Shown here in pieces: positions 36,290 to 44,545 of a DNA stretch of 64,000 bases; the stretch's first letter is position 1, and every line of letters begins with the position of its first letter. The stretch lies in the NCBI GenBank assembly GCA_947491755.1, contig CANLKV010000001.1, positions 372,001 to 436,000 of the forward strand, read 5' to 3'. The notes beneath the pieces are model-generated. The model ran no database searches and was not told the DNA's origin. It worked only from the letters and a program-made list of their open reading frames with translations. The DNA is from an uncultured Nonlabens sp. GTDB taxonomy: Bacteria; Bacteroidota; Bacteroidia; Flavobacteriales; Flavobacteriaceae. Both the position numbers and the translations under genes were made by a program.

Positions 36290-37327
36290 TTAGTTATTAG
36301 CTGTATAGCTATTGAGAAATTTAAATAGAATAGGCAAAAACGCTACAATAATTCCTAAAGCTAGAAATAAAAGCACCACTTTTAATAAAGTGTAATTGTT
36401 TACTATTGTCCCTTTTACCACATAGCTAGACACTGTATTGACAACATTCTCAGAACTATATTTAGCATCTCTCAACAATTCAAGATCATACAAGAGTGCT
36501 TGCTTCTGTTTAAAAAGATTTTCAATCTGATTAGTAGATTCTGTTTTTGCCAGATATAAATTAGTCTGTCCTCCTGTCGCTGTTGCGGTATTTCCTATCA
36601 TCTTTTGATAAGCAACAATTAAGGAATCCAATTCTTGAAGTTGATATTTTTTTGAGGCGATATTAAAATCAATAGTTTCTATAGAAGCTAGTCGTCTTGC
36701 CTTAATACTCTCATTTTCTTTAATCTGGATAATTTTGGGCACGATTTGTTCAATCACGCCTCTGCTTTTGGCAACCGCAAAAATGTTGTAATTCTCATAA
36801 TCAATCCTCCTTTTAGAATTTTTAAAACTCTCAAAATTTAGGTTTTCTAGAGCCATAGTATCAGTCAGTCGTGCTAGCTCGTCATATTCTTTAAGCAGCT
36901 CTGTATCATTATAACTGGGCTCAATAGTTAGGGACGTTATTTCTTTGGCTTGATCTAGTGATATGTCCAGCTCTTTAGCCAGGGTTTGGTAATCTTCCTC
37001 TTCAGTTAGGGCATCGTAATATTCAATATTTGCCAGTAATTGACTCGTGCTGTTAAAATTAGGAGACACCCGCATCTTTGCCATGTAGTTGGTCTTGACA
37101 TCGGTATCTAGATAATACCCCAGCGCTAATCCTACTAGACAAAATACTGCCATTAGAATAATATTCCTCTTTAGAAATATTAAGAATAAAATTATAGCGT
37201 GACCAATAGCAAGAAAAAAACTCCCTATAGCTTTAAAGAAACCTTTAATTCCGTTGCTTATCCAGTGCAAAACTGGTAATAAGTCTATTTCCTGCTCTTC
37301 TTTTGGACGTTCGTTTTCTTGATTCAT
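36290..37327 (-). CDS. Wzz-like chain-length determinant / PCP-type membrane protein
   Basis: A 345-residue polysaccharide co-polymerase. There are hydrophobic helices near residues 35-70 and 313-338, and a long periplasmic helical region (about 115-285) with coiled-coil character (EIDLLPVLHW is the cytoplasmic start). It lacks a C-terminal tyrosine-kinase domain, so it is the Wzz-like rather than the Wzc-like type. It is first in the minus-strand operon wzz-rfbD-wzx-GT4-polymerase-ligase and has a -7 element upstream. Confidence 0.78.
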   Translation of the reverse strand: MNQENERPKEEQEIDLLPVLHWISNGIKGFFKAIGSFFLAIGHAIILFLIFLKRNIILMAVFCLVGLALGYYLDTDVKTNYMAKMRVSPNFNSTSQLLANIEYYDALTEEEDYQTLAKELDISLDQAKEITSLTIEPSYNDTELLKEYDELARLTDTMALENLNFESFKNSKRRIDYENYNIFAVAKSRGVIEQIVPKIIQIKENESIKARRLASIETIDFNIASKKYQLQELDSLIVAYQKMIGNTATATGGQTNLYLAKTESTNQIENLFKQKQALLYDLELLRDAKYSSENVVNTVSSYVVKGTIVNNYTLLKVVLLFLALGIIVAFLPILFKFLNSYTANN

Positions 37328-37349
37328 TGGTAATCACAGATTGATGTAT

Positions 37350-37357
37350 CAAATATA
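37350..37357 (-). promoter_or_regulatory. -7 promoter element of the wzz operon
   Basis: Reads TATATTTG on the minus strand, 23 bases before the wzz start. Confidence 0.45.
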
Positions 37358-37400
37358 AGATAAGAATGAACTACTAGCTGCAAGCTACCCTTGTGGCATT

Positions 37401-39110
37401 TTACTGCTTCAAACTATCGCTCAATATTTGCTCCAGTATTTTTTCTGTGATCACATAAACGGGCTTTACACCAGTAAGACCTAAACCGCCGCTAGCAAGC
37501 GTGTGACCAGTTTTTAACGGATTATCACTGGCATAATAGGCATAACGCACCTGCACACTTTTAGAAATACTACGACGCACTTTTGAGGCCGCCTGTATGG
37601 CTTTTTGATAATGGGCTCCTTCCATTTCTAGACCTATCACATTCCAGCTAGAATTATAAAAATATTCTAATACATCTTTATTTTGCAACGAGGTTCCTAG
37701 TACAGTTACCATGGACCCTGCTACCACGTTCAACCCATCAGTGGCCAGGTCTTTTTTAGTGAGTCTGTTTTTAAACGGATAATTATCTGCTGTTCCTTCA
37801 AATACGTGCGCATCTGGCACCATAATATCGCCCTTATCACCCTCAAGAATGCCAGCTTTTCCCATGATGCTGACCGATTTGATATTCATCAAACGAGGCT
37901 CTTGTCGGGCAGCAATATATGGTTTGAGTAACTCATCAAGCGTTTCATAGGCCTGTTCTCCAAAGGCATAATCCATCACAATGAGCACGGGCTTGTTGTT
38001 GTTTTCGCTTTCGCGGAAGCGATCATCACAAAATCCTACATGCTCAAATGTCGTCTGGGCGGTATCAAAAATCTGCACATCAATATTTGTCCCGCTAGTG
38101 TCTGACAACTCTTGCATCCCGTGTTGCAAAGCATATTTTTTGATGGCATCTCTGTTTTTCTTACCATCTGCATGGCTCAATGAGGCAAAAACCTCCATAC
38201 GTCCCTTTTTCTTAACCTGCGCAGCAAGTACTTTAGGTCCATAAATGGAGTTCATAACTGAGTGTAAGTTTGCGCTAATGATGTGTAGCGGACGATCAAA
38301 TAATCCATGATCTATCAGGTGTTTTTTGATGCGCAATGCCCATCGATCGCCGTGTATGTGGTGTCCTAGACGCTCTCGCAATACGGGAGAGAAGGTGACG
38401 ACGCGTTTTTGCTCGTCCATGATTTCATTCTTGCCCAGCAATCCTAGATAATATATCGTGCTTAAAAATTGATGCGGGTTGTGAGGCGTGGCAAATTCAT
38501 CATATACATTGATGACTTCTTCATAGGTACGACCCAGGATATTTGCTGTGTGAATGACGGCTACTTCTTTTTCTTCTTGACTCAGCTCTGGTTTGTGCAC
38601 AGCATCTTCCAGACATTTCCAGTCGCGAGTCGTGTTGCCATCATCGCCTATAATAACCCGTTTCATGATCTTGTGCGACTCGATCATCAGGAAGGTTAGG
38701 TGGGTTAAAATATCATAGATTTCTGACCGGCCGCGGGTGATTTCTATATTCATCTGGTGCTTATCAATGCGATAGCAGTTGCGGCGGCGTTTTTTAGGCA
38801 CGATGGCTTTAAAATGAGAGCCGCTGTACCCCTCGTCACTCGTCAGGTTGATGTAGGTACATTCTTCAATACCCATGGGCAACCGGTCCATCACGTATAA
38901 CAAACCACTCAATTCCACCTTATCGCCTGCGATAGAACCATAAATTTCTGGTCGTATGGTCAAGAGGGCCTCTCGCAGAGATTCCCCACTTACCCCCATA
39001 GGTTTGTAAAAACCACGGTTGAATAAATGACGCATGGTGATATACATGCGTTCTATAGCGTTAGTGCTTTCTTGCGCTCTTGTTCTAGGCTCGACGTTTA
39101 TTATGGGCAT
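37401..39110 (-). CDS. DUF6909 family protein with a nucleoside-phosphorylase-like C-terminus
   Basis: A 569-residue soluble protein highly typical of Bacteroidetes (N-terminus PRTRAQESTNAIERMYITMRH). The first about 300 residues match the DUF6909 region. The C-terminal part has MGKAGIL, DIMVPDAHVFEGTADNYPF, GSMVTVLGTSLQNK and VIGLEMEGAHYQKAI, which resemble the phosphate/ribose site and the GLEMEG motif of purine nucleoside phosphorylases and nucleosidases. A nucleoside- or nucleotide-cleaving activity is an inference. A palindrome copy encodes RFRES (38006-38021). It is monocistronic, between the glycan locus and a GH3 gene. Confidence 0.7.
   Translation of the reverse strand: MPIINVEPRTRAQESTNAIERMYITMRHLFNRGFYKPMGVSGESLREALLTIRPEIYGSIAGDKVELSGLLYVMDRLPMGIEECTYINLTSDEGYSGSHFKAIVPKKRRRNCYRIDKHQMNIEITRGRSEIYDILTHLTFLMIESHKIMKRVIIGDDGNTTRDWKCLEDAVHKPELSQEEKEVAVIHTANILGRTYEEVINVYDEFATPHNPHQFLSTIYYLGLLGKNEIMDEQKRVVTFSPVLRERLGHHIHGDRWALRIKKHLIDHGLFDRPLHIISANLHSVMNSIYGPKVLAAQVKKKGRMEVFASLSHADGKKNRDAIKKYALQHGMQELSDTSGTNIDVQIFDTAQTTFEHVGFCDDRFRESENNNKPVLIVMDYAFGEQAYETLDELLKPYIAARQEPRLMNIKSVSIMGKAGILEGDKGDIMVPDAHVFEGTADNYPFKNRLTKKDLATDGLNVVAGSMVTVLGTSLQNKDVLEYFYNSSWNVIGLEMEGAHYQKAIQAASKVRRSISKSVQVRYAYYASDNPLKTGHTLASGGLGLTGVKPVYVITEKILEQILSDSLKQ
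38006..38021. repeat. Dispersed palindrome, copy 9 (in the DUF6909 gene)
   Basis: CGCTTTCGCGGAAGCG: one arm changed, read as RFRES. Confidence 0.9.
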
Positions 39111-39126
39111 AAGTAATTTTTCTTTA

Positions 39127-39134
39127 CAAAGATA
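39127..39134 (-). promoter_or_regulatory. -7 promoter element of the DUF6909 gene
   Basis: Reads TATCTTTG on the minus strand, 17 bases before the ATG of the DUF6909 gene. Confidence 0.5.
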
Positions 39135-39284
39135 ATGCGTTACTTATTGGAAATTAAAAAAGAGCTCTTAAGTGCCGTGGTAGAGCGATATAATAATATG
39201 TTAAGCTCTGGGCATTCCTTTAAGATGAAGGCACTATGTAATTTACTTAAGGTTTTCTTTTTTGAAAATCTTGTATTACCATTA

Positions 39285-40787
39285 TCAAGAATCTAACTTC
39301 TCTAAAAACTCAGCAATCTTCCTATCATTAGAAAGTCGTGGCAACTTATTCTGACCGCCCAGTTTACCTATACTTTTCATGTATTCTTTAAAAGCTCCCG
39401 TATTTAAAATACGCACTTTTAAGGGTTGCAACACCTTACCAGCGATCAAGTCGTCATAATAACTATTTTGCTGCCGCATTTCTAGGTCCAGTGTCGCTTC
39501 AAAAGCAGCGAGTTTGTGGGTTTCTGGAGGCTTATCCATTTCTACAAACCACTCGTGATAGGGCAACTCACCAGGCTGGGGATTTAATTGGGGTGCCACG
39601 GTAAACTCATTGATAAGCCAGTTGTGCTGTGCTACCGCAGCTTTCATGGCTTCCTCTACCTCTTTGCCTATAACGTGCTCGCCACTAGCGCTAATGTAAT
39701 GTTTGATGCGACCAGTTACTACTACCCTATAAGGTTCTGTGCTTGTAAAAGCAATGGTATCACCTATATTGTAGGCCCATAAACCTGCCGTGGTAGAAAT
39801 AATCATTACATAATTCACACCTATTTTTACATCTCCTATGGTCAATCGCGGTGCGTTATCGTTGTGAAATTGGTCTGCTGGTATAAACTCATAAAATATA
39901 CCCGCATCCAGTAACAACAACATCCCTGGAATGTTTTGTTTATCCTGGTAAGCAAAAAAACCTTCGCTAGCAGGGAAAAGTTCGATGCTATCTACCTCAC
40001 GACCTATAAGCGATTTGAACTTTGCTTTATAGGGTTCAAAGTTGACACCGCCATAAATTAGTAAATCTAGGTCTGGAAAAACCTCGCCTACTGTTTTACC
40101 AGTACGTGCGACAATGCGTTCAAAATACATCTGTAACCAGCTAGGTATTCCAGATATAACGCTCATATTTTCTGGTAGGGTCTCGCTTATGACCGCTTCT
40201 ACCTTTGTCTCCCAGTCTTCAATACAATTAGTCTCCCAGCTGGGCATGCGGTTGCGTTGTAAATAATTAGGTACGTAGTGTGCAACGATACCGCTTAAAC
40301 GGCCCAGTTGTATGCCATTTTTCTCTTCGAGCGCCGGGCTGCCTTGCAAGAAAATCATTTTTCCATCTACAAACTGGGCGCGACCTGTCTCATGTATATA
40401 ACTCAGTATCGCGTTGCGTGCTGCTTTAATATGCTCTGGCATGGACTCTTTAGTCAGTGGTATGTATTTTGCACCACTGGTGGTACCAGATGTTTTTGCA
40501 AAATATAAGGGTTTCCCAGGCCACAAGACGTCCGCCTCTCCATTTACAACCCGATCGATATAGGGCTTTAAATCCTCATAATCTCTAACGGGAACTTGTT
40601 TGATAAAATCTTGATGTGACCTAATGGTCTGGAAAGAATGCGCTTGTGCAAAAGAAGTGTTTGCTGCTGCTCGCAATAGGTCTTTCAGCACTTTATCTTG
40701 TGTTGATACTGGGTTGCTAGACCAACGTTTGGTTTTTTTATGAACTTGAGCCGCAAAAATGCGTGCCGCTAAAGATTTAATTGACAT
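39285..40787 (-). CDS. GH3 auxin-responsive promoter family protein
   Basis: A 500-residue member of the ANL-like GH3 superfamily. Motif 1, AKTSGTTSGAKYIPLT, lies near residues 107-122; IYGGVNFEPY and ELFPASEGFFAYQD are further adenylation motifs. Plant GH3 enzymes conjugate amino acids to hormones; Bacteroidetes members are common but their substrate is unknown. The start ATG shares one base with the TAA stop of the M23 peptidase gene (TAATG), which indicates translational coupling to a cell-wall enzyme. Confidence 0.82.
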   Translation of the reverse strand: MSIKSLAARIFAAQVHKKTKRWSSNPVSTQDKVLKDLLRAAANTSFAQAHSFQTIRSHQDFIKQVPVRDYEDLKPYIDRVVNGEADVLWPGKPLYFAKTSGTTSGAKYIPLTKESMPEHIKAARNAILSYIHETGRAQFVDGKMIFLQGSPALEEKNGIQLGRLSGIVAHYVPNYLQRNRMPSWETNCIEDWETKVEAVISETLPENMSVISGIPSWLQMYFERIVARTGKTVGEVFPDLDLLIYGGVNFEPYKAKFKSLIGREVDSIELFPASEGFFAYQDKQNIPGMLLLLDAGIFYEFIPADQFHNDNAPRLTIGDVKIGVNYVMIISTTAGLWAYNIGDTIAFTSTEPYRVVVTGRIKHYISASGEHVIGKEVEEAMKAAVAQHNWLINEFTVAPQLNPQPGELPYHEWFVEMDKPPETHKLAAFEATLDLEMRQQNSYYDDLIAGKVLQPLKVRILNTGAFKEYMKSIGKLGGQNKLPRLSNDRKIAEFLEKLDS

Positions 40788-41644
40788 TACTCAAAGTTTA
40801 TAAAGTTTGTAGGGTCTAGTGCATAACCATCGCTCCATAATTCAAAATGGAGATGCGGCCCATTGGTCAGCTCGCCTGTGTTCCCTACAGTAGCAATGAC
40901 CTCTCCAGCTAGTACTTGATCGTTTTGTGACTTTGTAAGCGAGCCACAGTGTTTGTAAACGGTAAGTAGGCCGTAAGAGTGCTCTAGTAGGATAGTGTAT
41001 CCTGTCTCGGCACTCCATCCAGAGAATATGACAGTACCTGCTGCTGCTGCTTTAATAGGCGTGTTTGACGCTGCAGTGACGTCTACTCCATAATGTTTCT
41101 CTTTGATACTAAAAGAGGCTGAGATTTGACCTCGCAAGGGTTTAAAGAACACAAAATTTGTACGGGCCTTTGCCCCTTCTACCACATTGTATTTATCCTC
41201 TCGAGCCACTTCCTCCCTTAATAGACTGTCCTCCCTGCTGGGAGCAAAGTCTGCTATTGATAATTGTGTTTCTACTTGTGCAACACTATCAATGCGTGCA
41301 TATTCCTCACTTGTAATATCACCTTTAAGAACCATTTTTATACGGCTGTACTGTTGCTCATTCAAGGCCATTTGCATTTTAAGGGAGTCAGTTTCTTGTA
41401 TTAATGCTATAGTCTTGTTGCGTATCTCACTGCTAGAATACCCTGGTATAAACTCCCGTACTGGTGTAAAAGCAATAAAAATTGTTGTGAGGGTAACTAG
41501 AGTAACCGCACTTACTAGCGTGACAATAAACACGTTGAGCCTGTTGAGCTTAAGGCTGAAACGCTCTTCAAAAGTATCGTCGTTGAGCACTACCAGGCGG
41601 TAATGATTTCTCCACTTACTTTTCTTTTTCTTGTTTTTTTTCAT
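40787..41644 (-). CDS. M23 family metallopeptidase
   Basis: A 285-residue membrane-anchored peptidoglycan endopeptidase: a basic N-terminus (KKNKKKKSKWRNHYR), one transmembrane helix (about 33-56), a short helical stalk (about 80-150), then the LytM/M23 domain. Zinc-site residues are visible in HYGVDV and HLHFELW, so the domain looks active. Proteins of this build act in cell division or envelope shape. It is the first gene of a two-gene unit with GH3 and lies divergent from tatA. Confidence 0.87.
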   Translation of the reverse strand: MKKNKKKKSKWRNHYRLVVLNDDTFEERFSLKLNRLNVFIVTLVSAVTLVTLTTIFIAFTPVREFIPGYSSSEIRNKTIALIQETDSLKMQMALNEQQYSRIKMVLKGDITSEEYARIDSVAQVETQLSIADFAPSREDSLLREEVAREDKYNVVEGAKARTNFVFFKPLRGQISASFSIKEKHYGVDVTAASNTPIKAAAAGTVIFSGWSAETGYTILLEHSYGLLTVYKHCGSLTKSQNDQVLAGEVIATVGNTGELTNGPHLHFELWSDGYALDPTNFINFE

Positions 41645-41653
41645 GGTACACTA

Positions 41654-41661
41654 CAAATATA
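41654..41661 (-). promoter_or_regulatory. -7 promoter element of the M23-GH3 unit
   Basis: Reads TATATTTG on the minus strand, 10 bases before the M23 start codon. Confidence 0.5.
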
Positions 41662-41744
41662 ACAAACCCACACATCGTAAATAGTTAGAAGCAGCAGTCT
41701 TATTAATGATGACTTAATGTGTATTATAGATGCTACTGCTTTTG

Positions 41745-41752
41745 TATCTTTG
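41745..41752 (+). promoter_or_regulatory. -7 promoter element of tatA
   Basis: TATCTTTG, 19 bases before the ATG at 41772. It lies inside the longest open frame and so supports the inner start. Confidence 0.55.
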
Positions 41753-41771
41753 TACTCTCAAAACTCATATT

Positions 41772-41972
41772 ATGATAGCAGGTCATTTTTTAGCAATTCC
41801 AGGAGTCTGGAGCATCGTGCTCATCGTTGTGGTAGTTTTATTACTTTTCGGTGGTAAAAAAATACCAGAATTAATGCGCGGTCTGGGCGGTGGCATCAAA
41901 GAATTTAAAGATGCTACAAAGGAAGACAACGATAAAGACAAGAATAATAAAGGGATCGATTCTAATAATTAA
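41772..41972 (+). CDS. tatA: Twin-arginine translocase subunit TatA
   Basis: A 66-residue protein counted from the ATG at 41772 ([26 protein letters not shown]). It has one N-terminal transmembrane helix, the [23 protein letters not shown] hinge and amphipathic helix typical of TatA, and a charged tail ([10 protein letters not shown]). It forms the pore-like assembly that exports folded proteins together with TatC, which is not in the window. A longer frame from 41730 would include the promoter element and is rejected. Confidence 0.9.
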   Translation: MIAGHFLAIPGVWSIVLIVVVVLLLFGGKKIPELMRGLGGGIKEFKDATKEDNDKDKNNKGIDSNN

Positions 41973-41990
41973 TTAGGAAGGTTCTATAAT

Positions 41991-42027
41991 AAAAATGCCC
42001 GTGAAATTAAATTTCACGGGCATTTTT
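41991..42027. terminator. Bidirectional terminator between tatA and the DUF4837 gene
   Basis: A 17-bp perfect inverted repeat (AAAAATGCCCGTGAAAT and its complement) around a three-base loop, with A and T runs on both sides. It ends tatA transcription and also the opposing pgk-mltD-DUF4837 unit. Confidence 0.92.
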
Positions 42028-42044
42028 GTGAGGTATTGTCGCTG

Positions 42045-43013
42045 TTACTGTTCAATAAAATCAATGCTTTTTAAGATAGCTTCTAACTCAAAAAGGTAGT
42101 TGCGCTGCTCTGCATTAGGAGCAGATACATATCCCTCGACAATTAGCCAATTATTGCGCGCTTCATTATAAATGGCATAATTTACAAAAGGGCCGGCCAT
42201 AAACTTGTTTTTAACATACCAGGTTCCTTTTGTTTCAAAAGCAAATTTCCCATCGATCTGCGTTTCATTTACAAATGGAGAAAAAGCGGGCTCTGTAAGA
42301 AAAGTACCATTATCTACAGGTATTTTTCTACTTCCTATAGAATCTCGTACCCTTACAATATCCTGCACGACACTGCTGTCCCGTGTGATGTCAGATAACG
42401 GAACTTCATATATCATGATGTCCATAGTTCCTTCTACAATATCACGACGCAACCAGGTAAAATCTGGATCTTCTACTGCCGCATAACGATAAGCAGTAGG
42501 AACATTAATATCGATACCAAAACGCGTCGCCACATCGTCGGTATTTAATTTAACGCGGCTTATAAGCCGTTGTTTTTCTGCAATCTCGCTGTCATTAAAA
42601 ATCGTGACAATATCATCAGCATTATCACTTATGACTTGAGCGATCGCTTGTGTGTTAGGACCTCTTACAATCACTCCCAATTGCGGTTTAGCATACTTAT
42701 CCTTGCGTATGGCGACACCTGTACTATCTGATTTTTGAATAAATAGATAATTACGAGATTTTTTAAGCATTCCACTGAACGACTCTGGTTTTACTTGATT
42801 AAGAGAGTACATAGGCTCTTCTCTTACTATACCATCGACGGATCTAGCTAGTACAGCACGTATGCTATCCCCTATCTGACCATCCCAGTTATCACTATCG
42901 ACCACTACCAGAATATCATTGAGCTTACCCGCGCTATCATTAATACGCACCGATTTTTCATTACAGGATATGACTAGGGTTGCTAGCAAAACAAAAAGTA
43001 AAAGTCTTCTCAT
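42045..43013 (-). CDS. DUF4837 family lipoprotein
   Basis: A 322-residue Bacteroidetes lipoprotein: MRRLLLFVLLATLVISC gives a lipobox with the cysteine at residue 17. The sequence after it (SAGKLNDILVVVDSDNWDGQIGDSIR) is typical of DUF4837. Function unknown. It follows mltD by five bases and is the last gene of the pgk-mltD-DUF4837 unit, so it may work in the envelope with the transglycosylase. Confidence 0.82.
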   Translation of the reverse strand: MRRLLLFVLLATLVISCNEKSVRINDSAGKLNDILVVVDSDNWDGQIGDSIRAVLARSVDGIVREEPMYSLNQVKPESFSGMLKKSRNYLFIQKSDSTGVAIRKDKYAKPQLGVIVRGPNTQAIAQVISDNADDIVTIFNDSEIAEKQRLISRVKLNTDDVATRFGIDINVPTAYRYAAVEDPDFTWLRRDIVEGTMDIMIYEVPLSDITRDSSVVQDIVRVRDSIGSRKIPVDNGTFLTEPAFSPFVNETQIDGKFAFETKGTWYVKNKFMAGPFVNYAIYNEARNNWLIVEGYVSAPNAEQRNYLFELEAILKSIDFIEQ

Positions 43014-43018
43014 GGTTA

Positions 43019-44515
43019 TTATTTAAGGGTTAGCGTCATTCCTGGTTTCAGGTTATCAGCTTTGGTAGGATTGAGTTTCTTGAGTTGAGTCACACTTATG
43101 CCGTGTTGCTTTCCTATCTTCCACAAGCTGTCACCGCTTTTAACGCGATAAGATGTGCTAGCACTAGTCGCTGCAACAGCCGTGCCACGTGTCATAATTT
43201 TTAATCGCTGACCTATTTTCAAATTATTACTGCGCAAACCATTCCAGCGCTTTATTTGGCTTACTTTGACATTGTAACGATTGGCTATTTTTCCTAAATA
43301 ATCACCGCTGCGCACCTTGTAAGTGATGCTTGATTGTGGTACCAGCAGCTTTGGGTCTGGTTTTTCTGCTTTGTCAGATTCCGCTTTCGCGAAAGCGTAA
43401 ACCTTATCCTCATTCCCTACAAATGCGGCAATATGAGTTTTAGGAAGCCTTAAATAATGCTTTTTACCTTCCATAACTGGAATGATATCCAGTTTATAAC
43501 TAGGATTGTGATACTGTATTAATTCTGTGTCTACATCTAACGCCTGGGCAATATGGTCAAAATGTATTTTATTCTTTACCAATACTGTATCTGTGGCCAT
43601 CAACAATCTTGAAGGGCGCTGCGGCTGGAATCCATGCTCCTGGGCATAGGTAAACAAGTACATCATGGCTTGAAATTTAGGCACATAACCAGCGGTCTCT
43701 CGTGGTAAATAGGGTCTTAAATTCCAATAGTTCTTGCGCCCATCACTGCGGCGTATAGCTTTATTGACATTACCGGCACCGCTATTGTAAGCAGCCAAAG
43801 CAAGGTCCCAGTCATCATAGATATCGTACAGTTGATTTAAGTATTTACACGCGGCGATGGTTGATTTTACTGGATCCATGCGCTCATCCACATACGAGTT
43901 TACCTCTAGCCCTACCAGTCTACCAGTAGGTAACATAAATTGCCACAACCCAGTAGCACCTACCCTACTTTTAATTTTGGGATCTAGACCGCTTTCTACA
44001 ATGGCTAGATATTTCATCTCTAGAGGAATGTCAAATCGATCCAATTGCTGCTCAAACAATGGGAAATAGTAGTCACTTAGAGTCATCAACCGTTCAAGAT
44101 ACACCTTTTTGTATTTGAGCTGCTGCTTGATTAATTGTTCTAGAACTGGGTTGTAATCGATCTGGAAAGGTGTAGTCTCATTAAGCCTTTTTAATCGGGA
44201 TTTGAGCGTGTCTGTAGGTAGGTCTACATCTTCTACGCTTACAAGGGTCGTATCAAGCTCTATATTAAATAAATAATCGTATCCATCATGCTCATAAAGC
44301 AGGTCCTGCAAGCGCTCATCATACAAGTCTACATCAGGAAAAGTATTGAATCCTAGGGTATCACTTACCTTTAAAGGTAAAATCTCAAGCTTTCCTTCTA
44401 GACGCTTTATCTCTACGCTATCCTTTAAAACAGGCTCTATAGTCTGTTCTTGCGCCACAACTGTATGGCTTATAGCCATTAACAAGCCCGCGATGCCCAG
44501 TCTGATTACATTCAT
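43019..44515 (-). CDS. mltD: Membrane-bound lytic murein transglycosylase D-like protein with LysM repeats
   Basis: A 498-residue exported enzyme that cleaves peptidoglycan glycan strands. It has a signal peptide (about residues 1-21), an SLT domain with catalytic E174 in AIVESGLDP and the motifs GATGLWQFM and AYNSGAGNV, then a linker and two LysM domains (YKVRSGDYLGKIANRY, about 397-440; YRVKSGDSLWKIGKQH, about 455-498). A more degenerate LysM-like stretch precedes them (IQYHNPSYKLD). AFAKA in the linker is a palindrome copy (43382-43397). It lies between pgk and the DUF4837 gene in one operon. Confidence 0.88.
   Translation of the reverse strand: MNVIRLGIAGLLMAISHTVVAQEQTIEPVLKDSVEIKRLEGKLEILPLKVSDTLGFNTFPDVDLYDERLQDLLYEHDGYDYLFNIELDTTLVSVEDVDLPTDTLKSRLKRLNETTPFQIDYNPVLEQLIKQQLKYKKVYLERLMTLSDYYFPLFEQQLDRFDIPLEMKYLAIVESGLDPKIKSRVGATGLWQFMLPTGRLVGLEVNSYVDERMDPVKSTIAACKYLNQLYDIYDDWDLALAAYNSGAGNVNKAIRRSDGRKNYWNLRPYLPRETAGYVPKFQAMMYLFTYAQEHGFQPQRPSRLLMATDTVLVKNKIHFDHIAQALDVDTELIQYHNPSYKLDIIPVMEGKKHYLRLPKTHIAAFVGNEDKVYAFAKAESDKAEKPDPKLLVPQSSITYKVRSGDYLGKIANRYNVKVSQIKRWNGLRSNNLKIGQRLKIMTRGTAVAATSASTSYRVKSGDSLWKIGKQHGISVTQLKKLNPTKADNLKPGMTLTLK
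43382..43397. repeat. Dispersed palindrome, copy 10 (in mltD)
   Basis: Perfect consensus, read as AFAKA in the linker before the LysM domains. Confidence 0.95.
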
Positions 44516-44545
44516 AACTGTCGCTTATTCAATATTCTTGCCATT

